This document shows, piece after piece, positions 33,293 to 42,034 of a stretch of DNA of 64,000 nucleotides. Source of the DNA: Streptomyces capitiformicae (GTDB taxonomy: Bacteria > Actinomycetota > Actinomycetes > Streptomycetales > Streptomycetaceae). A model generated the notes under the pieces. The model was given only the letters and a program-made list of their open reading frames with translations. It was not told the origin of the DNA and did not search any database. Every line of letters begins with the position of its first letter. Position 1 is the stretch's first letter. A program made the position numbers and the translations under genes. Location of the stretch: the NCBI RefSeq assembly GCF_002214185.1, contig NZ_CP022161.1:7137486-7201485 (forward strand). The letters are read 5' to 3'.

Positions 33293-34177
33293 GATCTCCA
33301 GCAGATGCGCTACGTCCTCGCGGTGGCGGAGACCGCGAGCTTCACCCGCGCCGCCGAGCGGTGCCACATCGCCCAGTCCGCGCTCAGCCACCAAGTGGCC
33401 CGGCTGGAGAAGGAACTGGGCGCCCGGCTGTTCGACCGGACCAGCCGCCGGGTACGGCTGACCACCGCCGGAGAGGCGTTCCTGCCCGCCGCCCGCCAGG
33501 CCCTGGAAGCAGCTGAGCGGGCGCGGGCGGAGGTGGCGGCGGCCACCGGCGAGATACGGGGCAGACTGACCCTCGGCTCCATCCCCACCGTCGCGGCCGT
33601 CGACCTCCCGGCGGCGCTCCGGGACTACCGCCTGCGCCACCCCCAGGTACGGATCACTCTGCGGGCGGGCTCCAGCGAACAGCTCGTCGAGCAGGTACGC
33701 GACGGCAGACTGGACGCGGCGTTCCTCGGCGTACCGCCCGGCTTCCGACCGCAGGGCGTCCGCGACAAGGAACTCGCCCACGGCCGGCACGTCGCGGTGC
33801 TCGCCCCGGACCACCCGCTGGCCACCAAACACGAGGTGGACCTTCACCTCCTCGCCGACGAGGCATTCGTCGACTTCGCCGAAGGCAGCGCCGCCCGCGC
33901 CCAGTCCGACGAGGCGTTCGCCGCGGCCGACCTGCGACGCGAGGTCGCCTTCGAGGTCTCCGGCGTCGGGCTCATCATCCGAATGGTCCGCCACGGCCTG
34001 GGCATCGCCCTCCTGCCCGCAACGTTCACCACCGAACTGCACGGCCTGCGCTGCGTACCGATCACCAACGGCCCCATCCGGGTCGAGCACCTCATCTGGA
34101 CCCCCCACACCCCGTCCCTCGCAGCCTCCGCCTTCCTCTCCCTGCTGGGCATCAGCACGCCGCCCTCGACCGCATGA
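33290..34177 (+). CDS. LysR-family transcriptional regulator
   Basis: This 295-residue protein starts at ATG 33290 (ATG 33281 adds three residues). The N-terminal helix-turn-helix is complete (QMRYVLAVAETASFTRAAER, HIAQSALSHQVARLEKELGA, RLFDRTSRRVRLTTAGEAFL). The effector domain has LTLGSIPTVAAVDLPAALRD and a C-terminal VSGVGLIIRMVRHGLGIALL. It is divergent from a VOC gene, the usual LysR arrangement. The start codon is embedded in a perfect palindrome, suggesting tight autorepression. Inducer unknown. Confidence 0.9.
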   Translation: MDLQQMRYVLAVAETASFTRAAERCHIAQSALSHQVARLEKELGARLFDRTSRRVRLTTAGEAFLPAARQALEAAERARAEVAAATGEIRGRLTLGSIPTVAAVDLPAALRDYRLRHPQVRITLRAGSSEQLVEQVRDGRLDAAFLGVPPGFRPQGVRDKELAHGRHVAVLAPDHPLATKHEVDLHLLADEAFVDFAEGSAARAQSDEAFAAADLRREVAFEVSGVGLIIRMVRHGLGIALLPATFTTELHGLRCVPITNGPIRVEHLIWTPHTPSLAASAFLSLLGISTPPSTA

Positions 34178-34395
34178 CCGCCTTGGGGTGTCCGTCGGGT
34201 CGTCAACGCAACGGATACGCCGGGAATCGGCGAGCGTCGGAAGCGGCGCCCGGCAGGGCAGGCCCTGCAGCAGGTCGGCGGCGAACCGCTGACCGTCGCG
34301 CCGAAGACGCAGCGCTCGGCCCGTCGCGAGCCCTGAGCCAGAGGCCCTGCCTGGCTCCAGTGGAGGAACCCGGTTGCTGTACGTGATCCGGACCG

Positions 34396-34722
34396 CTACG
34401 CGCCAGGAGGCCGGTACTGGACTTGTCCGGCTTTCCGCAGGGCATCCAGCGTTTCATCGACGGTCAGGAGAACAGTCGTCTCGAACGAACTGAGTGCTCC
34501 CCCTCCACTGATCGCCAGTGCGACCGAGGCCATGGACACGTGGTCCGGGGCCTCCCACAGGTTGTAGCCGTCATGCTTGCCGAAGGCATACCAGAAGCCA
34601 TGGAGCTTTCCGCCGACGGACTCGATGTACGCCTGAGCGGCCTTCGCGCGGTCCTCGGGGTGGCCGATCAACCTCGCCCAGGTCTCCGGCGTATAGCTGA
34701 ACCTCGATAGATAGAGCGGCAT
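34396..34722 (-). CDS. GYD-domain protein
   Basis: This 108-residue protein starts at ATG 34722 after GGGAGACG. PLYLSRFSYTPETWARLIGH, AAQAYIESVGGKLHGFWYAF, GKHDGYNLWEAPDHVSMASV and the C-terminal ETTVLLTVDETLDALRKAG match the GYD (dimeric ferredoxin-like) family. The name motif appears as HDGYN. Function unknown in general. It ends the chromosome side just before the integrative-element remnant. Confidence 0.82.
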   Translation of the reverse strand: MPLYLSRFSYTPETWARLIGHPEDRAKAAQAYIESVGGKLHGFWYAFGKHDGYNLWEAPDHVSMASVALAISGGGALSSFETTVLLTVDETLDALRKAGQVQYRPPGA

Positions 34723-34819
34723 CACGTCTCCCTTCCGTCCCATCAAGGGATGCCCCAACGGGGCGCGCACGCGCCGGAGACGGCCCGCGTATCCCCCGAA
34801 CGGCCGGATGACGGCACGA

Positions 34820-34848
34820 CAAAGCCCCTCTGGATCCTTGGGGCTTTG
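34820..34848. terminator. Hairpin at the left att copy
   Basis: A 9-bp stem (caaagcccc / ggggctttg) with an 11-nt loop, ending 2 bp before the 45-bp tRNA fragment. A similar but stronger hairpin precedes the right copy. Confidence 0.6.
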
Positions 34849-34849
34849 A

Positions 34850-34894
34850 CTGTGTGCACTCGGCAGGGTTCGAACCTGCAACCTTCTGATCCGT
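34850..34894 (-). other. Left attachment-site copy (3' half of tRNA-Arg)
   Basis: 45 bp spanning the tRNA 3' end to the anticodon, identical to 40615-40659 except one base in the T-loop region. The 5' half of the tRNA is absent, so it is not a functional gene. Adjacent hairpins occur at both copies. Confidence 0.8.
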
Positions 34895-35290
34895 GGGATT
34901 GGGCAACACGTCGGGCTGGGGTGCCGCCTTCCTCTCAGCTGATGGCTGGTGGTCGTGATCAACGGTCTCTGTGTGCCGTCGTTGCCGTCAGGGTTGCCGT
35001 CGGTTCTGGACGAAGACCGGCCAGGGCCACCAACTCCCAGTGTGCGCGGGGCTCCTGGGCCACCTCTCGGTTTCACGGCTCGCTCATGGTCGGAGCGCGC
35101 GCACAGCCATGGGGGCCACGCCAGTGCCGGTCCTGTCCCGCGTGCTTCCGCCCGTGACGTGGATCCCGGCTGGGGGCCTCCCCAGCGGAAGGCCCCACGT
35201 GAAACTCACTTCGTCCCGAAGGTCAGCAGCGGCTCACCGCCCCGGGACACCCTGCGGAGCAGGGACCGGCAGCGAGTTGACGCCGCCGCG
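34895..35290. other. Noncoding end of the element
   Basis: 396 bp with no convincing ORF. It contains short direct repeats of gttgccgtc or gttgccgtca near 34980, of a kind that could be integrase arm sites, and nothing else I can support. Confidence 0.4.
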
Positions 35291-36840
35291 CTAGGGTATT
35301 GGCGTAGGACCCTTGCAGGTCACGTCCTTCGCCGGCAGCTTGCCGGTGGTCAGGTAGGCCGTGGCCGTCTTGTCGGCGCACGACATGCGACCGTAGATGC
35401 CGTGTCCGACGCCTCCGGTGACCGTGACCATCTTCGCCCCCTTCATGGCACGGCGCAGGCCCTGGCCGCTGGCCAGTGGCGTCTGGGAATCCCACTCGTT
35501 CTGCAAGGTCAGCGCGCCGACCTTGTTGTCGACCCTGGTGGCGGGCTCGCTGCCTTCCTTCTTCCAGAAGGCGCACGGCTTGATGTTGGACGCGAAGTCG
35601 CCGTACACCGGGTACGCGGCCTTGTCCCGGATCGCGTCGCGGCGGTACTGCTCCGGATCACGCGGCCAGTCGCGCGTGTCGGCGCAGACGATGGACCAGA
35701 AGGCAGCCTCTTTGTTGTCCGAGGGCACGGCACTGCCGAACGAGGGCGGAGCCTGCGTGGGTGCCTTGAGGTCCTGGCCGGCGGACGGAGCCCTGCCCTT
35801 GGCGGCCTTCTTCACCTCGGCGATCCACTCGGCGGCGTCGCTCACGTAGAAGAACATGACGCGGCTCTGGGAGCGGATGTCGGCGCCGGTCAGTGAGGTG
35901 TCTTCGAAATGGATCGGCTTGCGGTCGGCCTGGGCGACCAGGTCGTAGAACGTCTTGCAGACCGCCTGGGGAGTGCTCCCCAGCTTGTAATGGGAGTTCC
36001 GCTGGGCGGTCCACTCGGTCCACCTGGTGAAGGCGGGCTCAGCGCCCTCCGCAAGGAGCCGGCTCATGCCGCGCCAGACCCGGGCCGGGTCGGCGGCGAC
36101 GCTGTCCAGCACGAAGCGGTCGGAACGCTTGGGGAACATCTGCGTGTAGACGGCACCGAGGTAGGTGCCGTACGAGATCCCGAAGTAGGAGATCTTCTTC
36201 TCACCGAGCACGGCACGGATCACGTCCATGTCACGGGCGGTGTTGCGGGTGGTGATGTGCCGCAACTTGTCGCCCTGCTTGGCGTAGCACTTCTCGGCGA
36301 CGGTCCGGGCCCACTTGACGTCCTTGGCGAACGTCTCGGCCTTGTAAGGCCGCTCCCGGTTCTGCTCCTTGGACGTCAGGCCGCAGCCGACGGGGGAACT
36401 CCGACCGATGCCCCGCGGGTCAAAGCCCACGAGGTCGTACTTCCTCGTCACGGACTTCGGCAGCACGCTCGCCATGTCCCTCGACATGTAGAGGCCCTCA
36501 GTGCCCGGGCCACCCGGGTTGATCAGGAGCACACCACGGCGCTCCTTCTTGGTGCTCGTCTTCATCCTCGATATCGCGAGGTCGAGCTTCTTGCCGCCCG
36601 GGCGGCTGTAGTCGAGCGGAACCTTGATCCTGGCGCACTGGAAGGCGGCCGGCATCGTCTTGGCGCAACGGTGCCACGCCGGCTTCTGTCGGAGGTACTG
36701 GCCGAGGGGATCGCCCGCGGCGGACGCCGTGGTGGGGCCAGCACGGGAACCAGGCCGGCGACGACACTGGCCGCCAGGAGGAAGGCCATTCGACTTCTTC
36801 GCACAGGGACAGTCCTCAAGGTCAGTGTGTTGGTACGCAT
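35291..36840 (-). pseudogene. Secreted S33 alpha/beta-hydrolase peptidase, frameshifted after the signal peptide
   Basis: ATG 36840 starts a signal peptide (RRSRMAFLLAASVVAGLVPV) that reads off frame at a C-run near 36734-36737. Adding one base there continues correctly into TTASAAGDPLGQYLRQKP. The enzyme part (about 480 residues) is complete: oxyanion motif LLINPGGPGTEG, nucleophile YFGISYGTYLG (GISYG), acid NEWDSQTPLASGQG and His in TGGVGHGIYG. It resembles Streptomyces tripeptidyl aminopeptidase/SlpD-type exopeptidases. It is either a homopolymer sequencing error or a recent knockout; without the shift no secreted enzyme is made. Confidence 0.78.
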
Positions 36841-37010
36841 TGACCCTGCCGTGAAAAGGAGTTGGGCGAATCCACCGCACGGCCAAAGTTTCCCCGCCCG
36901 TGGGTGGCGGGGCCAGTGTGACAGATGGTCCCTAAGTCGTACAATCGCGACCGTCTCTGCGACGTCTTCCTCAAGTGGCCCCGTTCCGTGAGGGATCGAG
37001 CGCCCGCGCC

Positions 37011-37115
37011 CCCGCCCTCACGGCCGAATACCGACTGTTCCTGGCCGCCACCGGCGGCGACATGAGCGTCTTCGGCAGCCCCGACCGTCTCGCCGGCTTC
37101 GGCGGCGTCGACCCC
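37011..37115 (+). pseudogene. IS110-family transposase fragment
   Basis: The frame reads TAEYRLFLAATGGDMSVFGS then PDRLAGFGGVDP, the conserved C-terminal (Transposase_20) segment of IS110 transposases, where APRDSG-like sequence should follow. Only about 35 codons survive, ending abruptly at the DUF4240 fragment. No inverted repeats are seen. Confidence 0.6.
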
Positions 37116-37248
37116 GGCTGTGGGAAGCAAGCTGGTCCGCCATGGTCTCGTGCAGAGGCCCTGCGCCGGCGTCAGCCGCTGCCCGAGCCGATTCGATGAT
37201 CTTCCAGAAGTCGTCAACGCTCATGGGCGCGCCAGTCAGTTCTGACAT
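37116..37248 (-). pseudogene. 5' fragment of a DUF4240 gene
   Basis: From ATG 37248 (or 37224): SELTGAPMSVDDFWKIIESA, RAAADAGAGPLHETMADQLA and then loss of similarity at the IS110 fragment. The DFWKIIE start is typical of DUF4240 proteins, which are normally more than 150 residues. It is truncated, probably by an IS-linked deletion. Confidence 0.6.
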
Positions 37249-37322
37249 CACGGGAGCCGCCGACGCCGCAGTGGACCTTGGGACCGCATCGCCCTGCCGG
37301 CCCTGAGGCGCACGGCCGGCCG

Positions 37323-38720
37323 TCATGGACGCACGACGACGGTCCATCCGGGGTTATAGGTGTCCGGCACCGGAAAACGCTGCCAGTCGCGCGCCCAGTG
37401 CGGTGGCTTCCGCTCGCGAAGGACCAACGCGCTGGGGTGCGCCCGGGGATCCGTCTCCGTGACAGTGCAGCCCGCGGTGTGGGCGATGGGAATCGTCGAA
37501 CGGTTCCCCGCGAGGACACACGGCGGATGCACCCCGTGCTCGCGCAGCACGGAGGCGATCCGCTCCCAGTCTCCGCGGGCCCGCTGCTGGATGCCCGCAT
37601 GAGTGTGGACGAGACCGGCCTGGATGCCCCAGTGCCCGAGGAGTGCCAGGGCGAGCACCGCGGCCGTCGGCACCGAACGGCGGGTACGGGCCCGGTGGAC
37701 GACGGCGAGGAGCCCGACAGCGGCAGGGAGCGCCAGCAGGGCGTAAGCCGGCAGCAGGAACCGCGGCGCGGCGTAGGGGACGAGGAAGAGATACGGCGCC
37801 GCCGTGGCCACTGCCACCGCCACCGCCAGCCACAGCGGTGCAGTGGACCGGCGCGCCCGGCGCTCCGCCCACAGTCCCAGGCCGACCAGCAGCGGCAGCA
37901 GCACCCACCACTCCGTCACGGGCAGCCGTACGCTGTCGCCCGTACAGGGACGGCACAGCAGCGGGCCGTCCAGCGCGGTGAGATGGGCGCGCAGGGAGAA
38001 GACGGCCCCCAGGCCGCCCTGGACCTGGTCGGCCTCCGCGAACCGGTTCCGCACCCCGCCGAACCGCACCTCGGCCTCGACGACCCAGGGCAGCGCACCC
38101 GCCACGAGTCCGGCCGCCACGGCCGGCAGACGCCCCCTCAGGCGGCCGTGGCCGCGCAGTGTGGGCATCAGTACGGCGGCCAGGAGCAGCGGCACGGCGA
38201 CGGCCACACCGTCGTTGGGCCGCATCAGTGTCACCACCGCCAGGCCTGCCGCGACACCCGCGTACCGGGGACGCGGCGCGAGGAAGCAGCCCACCGCGGC
38301 GGTGGCACCCATCGCGGTGTAGTGGTTCGGCATCGCGGAACCGGCGTAGAACAGAGTGATCCACAGGCTGCCGTACAGTCCGGCCGCCACCCACGCCGCC
38401 GCCGGGCGGTGCAGGATCCGCAGCCAGGGCCGGAATCCCAGCCAGAGCGCACCGCCGGCCAGCAGGAGCAGCCACACCCTGAGCAGCACCGTCGAGTCGC
38501 TCCAGGAGGCGATCGGAGCAAGCAGCAGGGGGACCCCGCGGGTACGCGGGGCGCTGAACGGGGTCGCGGGACCGTACGATCCGAAGCGGCTGGCGTACAC
38601 GATCTCGTCCCAGCCGAGCGGCAGGGTGAGCGGTACGAGGACGGCCGACAGCAGACAGAACCCGGCGGCCACGATCCAGAGCATCCGCTGTGCCGAGGCC
38701 GCTGTGCGATCCGCGTTCAT
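37323..38720 (-). CDS. Polytopic GT-C-like glycosyltransferase
   Basis: This 465-residue protein starts at ATG 38720, overlapping the preceding gene's stop as ATGA. It has about ten to twelve membrane helices. The first external loop carries LPLGWDEIVYASRFGSYGPA, whose Asp-Glu pair is the usual catalytic site of GT-C enzymes using polyprenyl-phosphate sugars. Other features are LFYAGSAMPNHYTAMGATAA and LFLVPYAAPRFLLPAYALLA, and a C-terminal extracytoplasmic domain with cysteines (HPPCVLAGN, AGCTVTE). It is likely to transfer a sugar outside the membrane. It is coupled to a cytoplasmic GT4 enzyme, suggesting one glycoconjugate pathway carried on the element. Confidence 0.75.
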   Translation of the reverse strand: MNADRTAASAQRMLWIVAAGFCLLSAVLVPLTLPLGWDEIVYASRFGSYGPATPFSAPRTRGVPLLLAPIASWSDSTVLLRVWLLLLAGGALWLGFRPWLRILHRPAAAWVAAGLYGSLWITLFYAGSAMPNHYTAMGATAAVGCFLAPRPRYAGVAAGLAVVTLMRPNDGVAVAVPLLLAAVLMPTLRGHGRLRGRLPAVAAGLVAGALPWVVEAEVRFGGVRNRFAEADQVQGGLGAVFSLRAHLTALDGPLLCRPCTGDSVRLPVTEWWVLLPLLVGLGLWAERRARRSTAPLWLAVAVAVATAAPYLFLVPYAAPRFLLPAYALLALPAAVGLLAVVHRARTRRSVPTAAVLALALLGHWGIQAGLVHTHAGIQQRARGDWERIASVLREHGVHPPCVLAGNRSTIPIAHTAGCTVTETDPRAHPSALVLRERKPPHWARDWQRFPVPDTYNPGWTVVVRP

Positions 38721-39994
38721 CCGACCCAGCCCAGCTTGCGCCGCCCGCGGCGCACCGCTCCGCGGGCGAGGATGCCTGCCGTGGCGGCGAGCGCGGTGGC
38801 ACGGTCGCGCCAGTCGGCCAGGCCGGGCGGTGGAGGAGCGGAGCGCCCGGCCCGCTCCTCCACGAGTGTGCTGAACAGGCGCTCGTAGCAGTCGGCGATG
38901 TCATCCGGAGCGAATCGTTTCTCCGCGCTGGCCCGGGCGGCCCTGCCCATCTCCGCACGCCGTTCGTCGTCCCGCATCAGTACCAGCAGCGCGTCGGCCA
39001 CGCCCCGGGTGCTGTCGCGCGGGACGAGAAAGCCGTCCACACCGTGGCGGATGATCTCGCCGGGCCCGTGGGGGCAGTCGGTGCTCACCACGGGCAGGCC
39101 GCAGCGCATGGCCTCCACGATCGTCATTCCGAACGACTCGTGCGCGGAGGTCACCGCGGCGATGGAGCCCTTGACCCACTCGGCCTCGATGGGAGTGGCC
39201 GAACCCATCAGGAAGACCCGGTCACCCAGGCCGTGGTGGGCTATCCGGTCGGCTATCCGGGCGCGCTCCGGGCCGTCCCCGTAGATGCGCAGGAACCAGT
39301 CGGGGCAGGCCGCACCGGCCAGGGCGAACGCGTCGACCAGCATCTCGTACCGCTTGACGCGGGCCAACCGTCCCGCCGCGACGACGACCTTGGCCGCCGC
39401 GTCGGCCGGCGGCACCAGGGGTTCGGGAACGCTGTTGGGGATGGCCAGCACCCGGGTGCGCCGCAGCCGCATGCCGCGCCGGTGGTCGCGCGCGTCAGTC
39501 TCGGTCATGGTGACCAGCGCGTCGAGACCGCCGTACCAGCGCTGGAGTTCCGTCCGCAGTCGGTGCGGGTGGTTGTCGTGGGTGAGGTGCTCCTGGCCGA
39601 TGCGTACGGCATGTCGTGGCCCGAACCGGGCCACCAGCGCGTTGAGTCCGGCCCTGGTGCCCACGACGGCGTCGGCGTCCGTCTCCCGCAGCCAGTCGAT
39701 GACCCGCTGCTCGGCGAGCCGGTGGTACTGGTGCGAGCGGCTGTCCCCCTTCGGGAAGACCTCTCCGGCCCGCCGGGCGAGAGGGTCCGCCGCGTCCGCG
39801 GATCCCTTGCGCCGGTCCACCAGGGCCCGCAGCGGCACCTCCGGCGAGCGCCCCAGTTGTGGTTTCTCGCGGTGCCGGAAGACCGACACGAGTTCCACCT
39901 GGTGTCGCCCGGCGAGCGTGCCGGCGAGTGTCATGGTCGTCCGTACGGTTCCGCCCATCGCGTAGGCGTTGTGCAGCAGGAAGGCGATGCGCAT
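38717..39994 (-). CDS. GT4-family glycosyltransferase
   Basis: This 425-residue protein starts at ATG 39994 with CGGAG just upstream. GT-B fold: MRIAFLLHNAYAMGGTVRTT with the glycine-rich acceptor loop, VVVAAGRLARVKRYEMLVDA, LRIYGDGPERARIADRI and SAHESFGMTIVEAMRCGLPV, which holds the EX7E catalytic motif that grips the nucleotide sugar. It is intact. It overlaps the GT-C-like gene by 4 nt. A 23-bp tandem direct repeat lies 28 bp before its start. The sugar and acceptor are unknown. Confidence 0.9.
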   Translation of the reverse strand: MRIAFLLHNAYAMGGTVRTTMTLAGTLAGRHQVELVSVFRHREKPQLGRSPEVPLRALVDRRKGSADAADPLARRAGEVFPKGDSRSHQYHRLAEQRVIDWLRETDADAVVGTRAGLNALVARFGPRHAVRIGQEHLTHDNHPHRLRTELQRWYGGLDALVTMTETDARDHRRGMRLRRTRVLAIPNSVPEPLVPPADAAAKVVVAAGRLARVKRYEMLVDAFALAGAACPDWFLRIYGDGPERARIADRIAHHGLGDRVFLMGSATPIEAEWVKGSIAAVTSAHESFGMTIVEAMRCGLPVVSTDCPHGPGEIIRHGVDGFLVPRDSTRGVADALLVLMRDDERRAEMGRAARASAEKRFAPDDIADCYERLFSTLVEERAGRSAPPPPGLADWRDRATALAATAGILARGAVRRGRRKLGWVG

Positions 39995-40021
39995 CTCCGA
40001 CGTCCCCCGGTTTCCCTGTGA

Positions 40022-40067
40022 TACGGCTGGTCAGTGTCACTGTGTACGGCTGGTCAGTGTCACTGTG
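40022..40067. repeat. 23 bp x 2 tandem direct repeat
   Basis: Two perfect tandem copies of a unit reading tacggctggtcagtgtcact plus gtg, between the divergent glycosyltransferase and integrase-remnant genes. It could be an operator for the glycosyltransferase genes or part of the old element control region. Confidence 0.9.
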
Positions 40068-40170
40068 TTCACTTCGCCTTCGGCGAGGCGACCGCACCCG
40101 TGCTTTCCGGTGCGATCCTGGCCGCACTCACCTCCGTCCCCATCCAGCCGGACAGAGCCGGGGGGCCTCT

Positions 40171-40539
40171 ATGTCTTTCGTGCAGCCCACACCGGGGCAG
40201 CCCGACGGACTGATCTTCACGACGGCGACCGGCCGCGTCACGGACCCTCGCAGCCTTGACCGAATGCTCACGATCTTGTGTCGTGACGCAAGCGTGCGGC
40301 GCGTGCGGGTGCACGACCTGCGACGCACCTGCGCCTCGCTACTCCTCGCTCAGGGTGTCGACGCGCGCACGATCATGGAAACCCTCGGACACAGCACGAT
40401 CACGATGACGCTGGACACCTACGCGCACGTGATGGACACGACGCTGAGGGCCGCTGCGGAGAGCATGGACGACGCCCTTGGGCTCGACGACACCGAGGAA
40501 AACTCGGAGGGCGAGACGGCGCCGGACACCGACGGCTGA
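40171..40539 (+). pseudogene. Tyrosine integrase, C-terminal remnant
   Basis: This 122-codon frame holds only the end of a phage-type integrase: PDGLIFTTATGRVTDPRSLD, RVRVHDLRRTCASLLLAQGV (His-x-x-Arg), METLGHSTITMTLDTYAHVM (second His and the nucleophile Tyr), then an acidic tail. The first catalytic Arg and the whole N-terminal and core-binding domains are gone, so it cannot recombine DNA. It lies 80 bp from the tRNA-Arg 3' end, as expected for the integrase of an element using this site. Confidence 0.82.
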
Positions 40540-40576
40540 GGACCGTTTCCGGAGGCGTTGATGTCACCCGCTGATG

Positions 40577-40613
40577 TCGAAGGCCCCTTGGGATCATCCC
40601 AAGGGGCCTTCGA
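40577..40613. terminator. 17-bp hairpin before the tRNA-Arg att copy
   Basis: A perfect stem tcgaaggccccttggga / tcccaaggggccttcga with a 3-nt loop. It ends 2 bp before the att repeat and can terminate transcription from either side. Confidence 0.9.
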
Positions 40614-40614
40614 C

Positions 40615-40659
40615 CTGTGTGCACTCGGCAGGATTCGAACCTGCAACCTTCTGATCCGT
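40615..40659 (-). other. Right attachment-site copy, inside tRNA-Arg
   Basis: This 45-bp sequence is shared with 34850-34894 (one mismatch). It covers the tRNA from just past its 3' end to the anticodon, so insertion leaves the tRNA intact. Confidence 0.8.
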
Positions 40660-40692
40660 AGTCAGATGCTCTATCCGTTAAGCTACGAGTGC
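40620..40692 (-). tRNA. tRNA-Arg (anticodon ACG)
   Basis: A 73-nt tRNA on the minus strand. The acceptor pairs GCACTCG with CGAGTGC, discriminator A. The anticodon arm TCTGA-CTACGGA-TCAGA gives ACG; the T-arm loop is TTCGAAT. This is the inosine-modified tRNA served by TadA. It is the host site of the element to its left. Confidence 0.97.
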
Positions 40693-40848
40693 TTGTTTTG
40701 TTTTCCCGCCGACCCGGTCCTTTCGGCCCGCTTGCGGCGACAGGAAGAACATTACATGACTGCCGTCGCCATGTGAAATCCGTTTGCCATACCCCTTGTG
40801 ACCTGGGAAAACACCCTGTGAGCCCCTAGAGGCAGGGGTGGGAACGGC

Positions 40849-40877
40849 GAAGCCCCGGTCGGGTGGACCGGGGCTTC
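40849..40877. terminator. Terminator after tRNA-Ser(GCT)
   Basis: A 12-bp perfect stem (gaagccccggtc / gaccggggcttc), 5-nt loop, 13 bp beyond the tRNA 3' end on the minus strand. Confidence 0.85.
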
Positions 40878-40889
40878 GGTGATCAAGCG

Positions 40890-40980
40890 CGGAGGCGGAG
40901 GGATTTGAACCCTCGATGGGCTTTAAGGCCCAAACCGCATTAGCAGTGCGGCGCCATAGACCGGACTAGGCGACGCCTCC
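40890..40980 (-). tRNA. tRNA-Ser (anticodon GCT)
   Basis: A 91-nt type II tRNA on the minus strand. The acceptor pairs GGAGGCG with CGCCTCC. The anticodon arm CCGCA-CTGCTAA-TGCGG gives GCT. There is a long variable arm (stem GGGCCTT/AAGCCC). CCA is not encoded. Confidence 0.97.
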
Positions 40981-41202
40981 AGCACAACCGCCCGCGCGAG
41001 CGCGAGTGGTGCGTGCAGATGATGACACAGCCGAGCGGGCTGTCACCAATCGGCTCCCACGGTACTAGGCGGAGAGGCCACAGGGCAAAGCCGTATGGCA
41101 CGTCGGGGCGGGTCGGAAACGGTGCGAGGGTGCTCGGTCACGCCAGGCCCATGGCCGACCGCCGCCGCGCAACCGTGGGGCGGGCGTGGCGTTAGTCAGG
41201 TC

Positions 41203-41748
41203 ATGTCGCAGAGCCCTCCCCCCGCCGCACCGCAGACACCCTCCACTCCTGCCCCCCACCGCCGCCCGGTACCACCCCGCACCCGCCCCGCCCTGGGCCG
41301 GCTTCTCCTCGGTGCCGCTGCCTCGCTCGCCGCGGCCGCCGCAGGGGCACTGGCGCCCGGCGCCCCGGCCGCGTACGCCGCCGAGACCTTGCCGCGCACG
41401 TCGTCGCCGGACCCCGCCCCTGGGGACCGGCTGATCGTGACGGTGCGCGGGGTGGGCGCCGGGGCGAACGGGACGTTCGAGTTGCGGTGCCATCCCGAGG
41501 GCGGCAGTCATCCGGCCGTACGGGACGCGTGCGGGCGGCTCGACCGGCGGACGATCTGGGGCAAGGACCCCTTCGCTCCGGTCGGGCCGGGCACGGTCTG
41601 CACGATGCTGTACGGCGGTCCCGCCACCGCGCATGTCACCGGCACCTGGGCCGGGCGCCCCGTCGACGCCCGCTTCGACCGCGGGAACGGCTGCGAGATC
41701 GCCCGCTGGGACGCGCTCGTGCCCGTACTCCCGGAGCTCCGCGCATAA
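41203..41748 (+). CDS. Subtilisin-inhibitor-like (SSI family) protein
   Basis: This is a protein of about 181 residues from ATG 41203 (an upstream start at 41095 is possible but unlikely). A Pro-rich lead precedes a hydrophobic signal or TM core (GRLLLGAAASLAAAAAGALA) ending in AYA. The mature domain has the SSI layout: four cysteines (ELRCHPEGG, RDACGRL, GTVCTMLYGG, GNGCEIARW) forming two disulfides, and the end DARFDRGNGCEIARWDALVP. The P1-P1' site should be Met-Leu in CTMLY, as in Met-type SSI inhibitors of subtilisin-like proteases. SSI proteins control extracellular proteases and transglutaminase activation. Confidence 0.85.
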   Translation: MSQSPPPAAPQTPSTPAPHRRPVPPRTRPALGRLLLGAAASLAAAAAGALAPGAPAAYAAETLPRTSSPDPAPGDRLIVTVRGVGAGANGTFELRCHPEGGSHPAVRDACGRLDRRTIWGKDPFAPVGPGTVCTMLYGGPATAHVTGTWAGRPVDARFDRGNGCEIARWDALVPVLPELRA

Positions 41749-42034
41749 GCTCGGCGGCGGCTGCCCATAAGTGTGATCGAGCGCGATCCGGACCCGCCGG
41801 TCCCCGTACATATGTGCCGTCGTACAGGCCGCCGGGCAAAACACACGGTCACGGCATCGCCGTCCGTACGGTCGTGCCGTCTCCGTATGTTCGGTGTGCG
41901 ACCTCCCTCTCATCCGGCGTCGCGAGCGCAACCTCTGCCCGTAGACTCCCTCGCGTGACACGCTGCGGGCCGGTTGGCAAGATGGCCATGGCCCCCGTGG
42001 TCGGCAAGTTGCGGTAACAGGGAGGAAGCGTCTC

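Larger units (their letters stand above)
34850..40659. mobile_element. Remnant of an integrative element at tRNA-Arg(ACG)
   Basis: The 3' half of tRNA-Arg is duplicated: 34850-34894 matches 40615-40659 with a single mismatch over 45 bp, and the intact tRNA is only at the right end. A truncated tyrosine integrase (40171-40539) lies next to the tRNA, the usual place. Inside are two glycosyltransferase genes, a frameshifted S33 peptidase, an IS110 fragment and a DUF4240 fragment. No replication or transfer genes remain, so the 5.8-kb unit is a decayed element, immobile on its own. Confidence 0.75.

Noticed and set aside
34850..34910. Second tRNA-Arg gene
   Set aside because: Only the 3' half is present, ending at the anticodon; no 5' acceptor or D-arm follows. 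It is an attachment-site copy.
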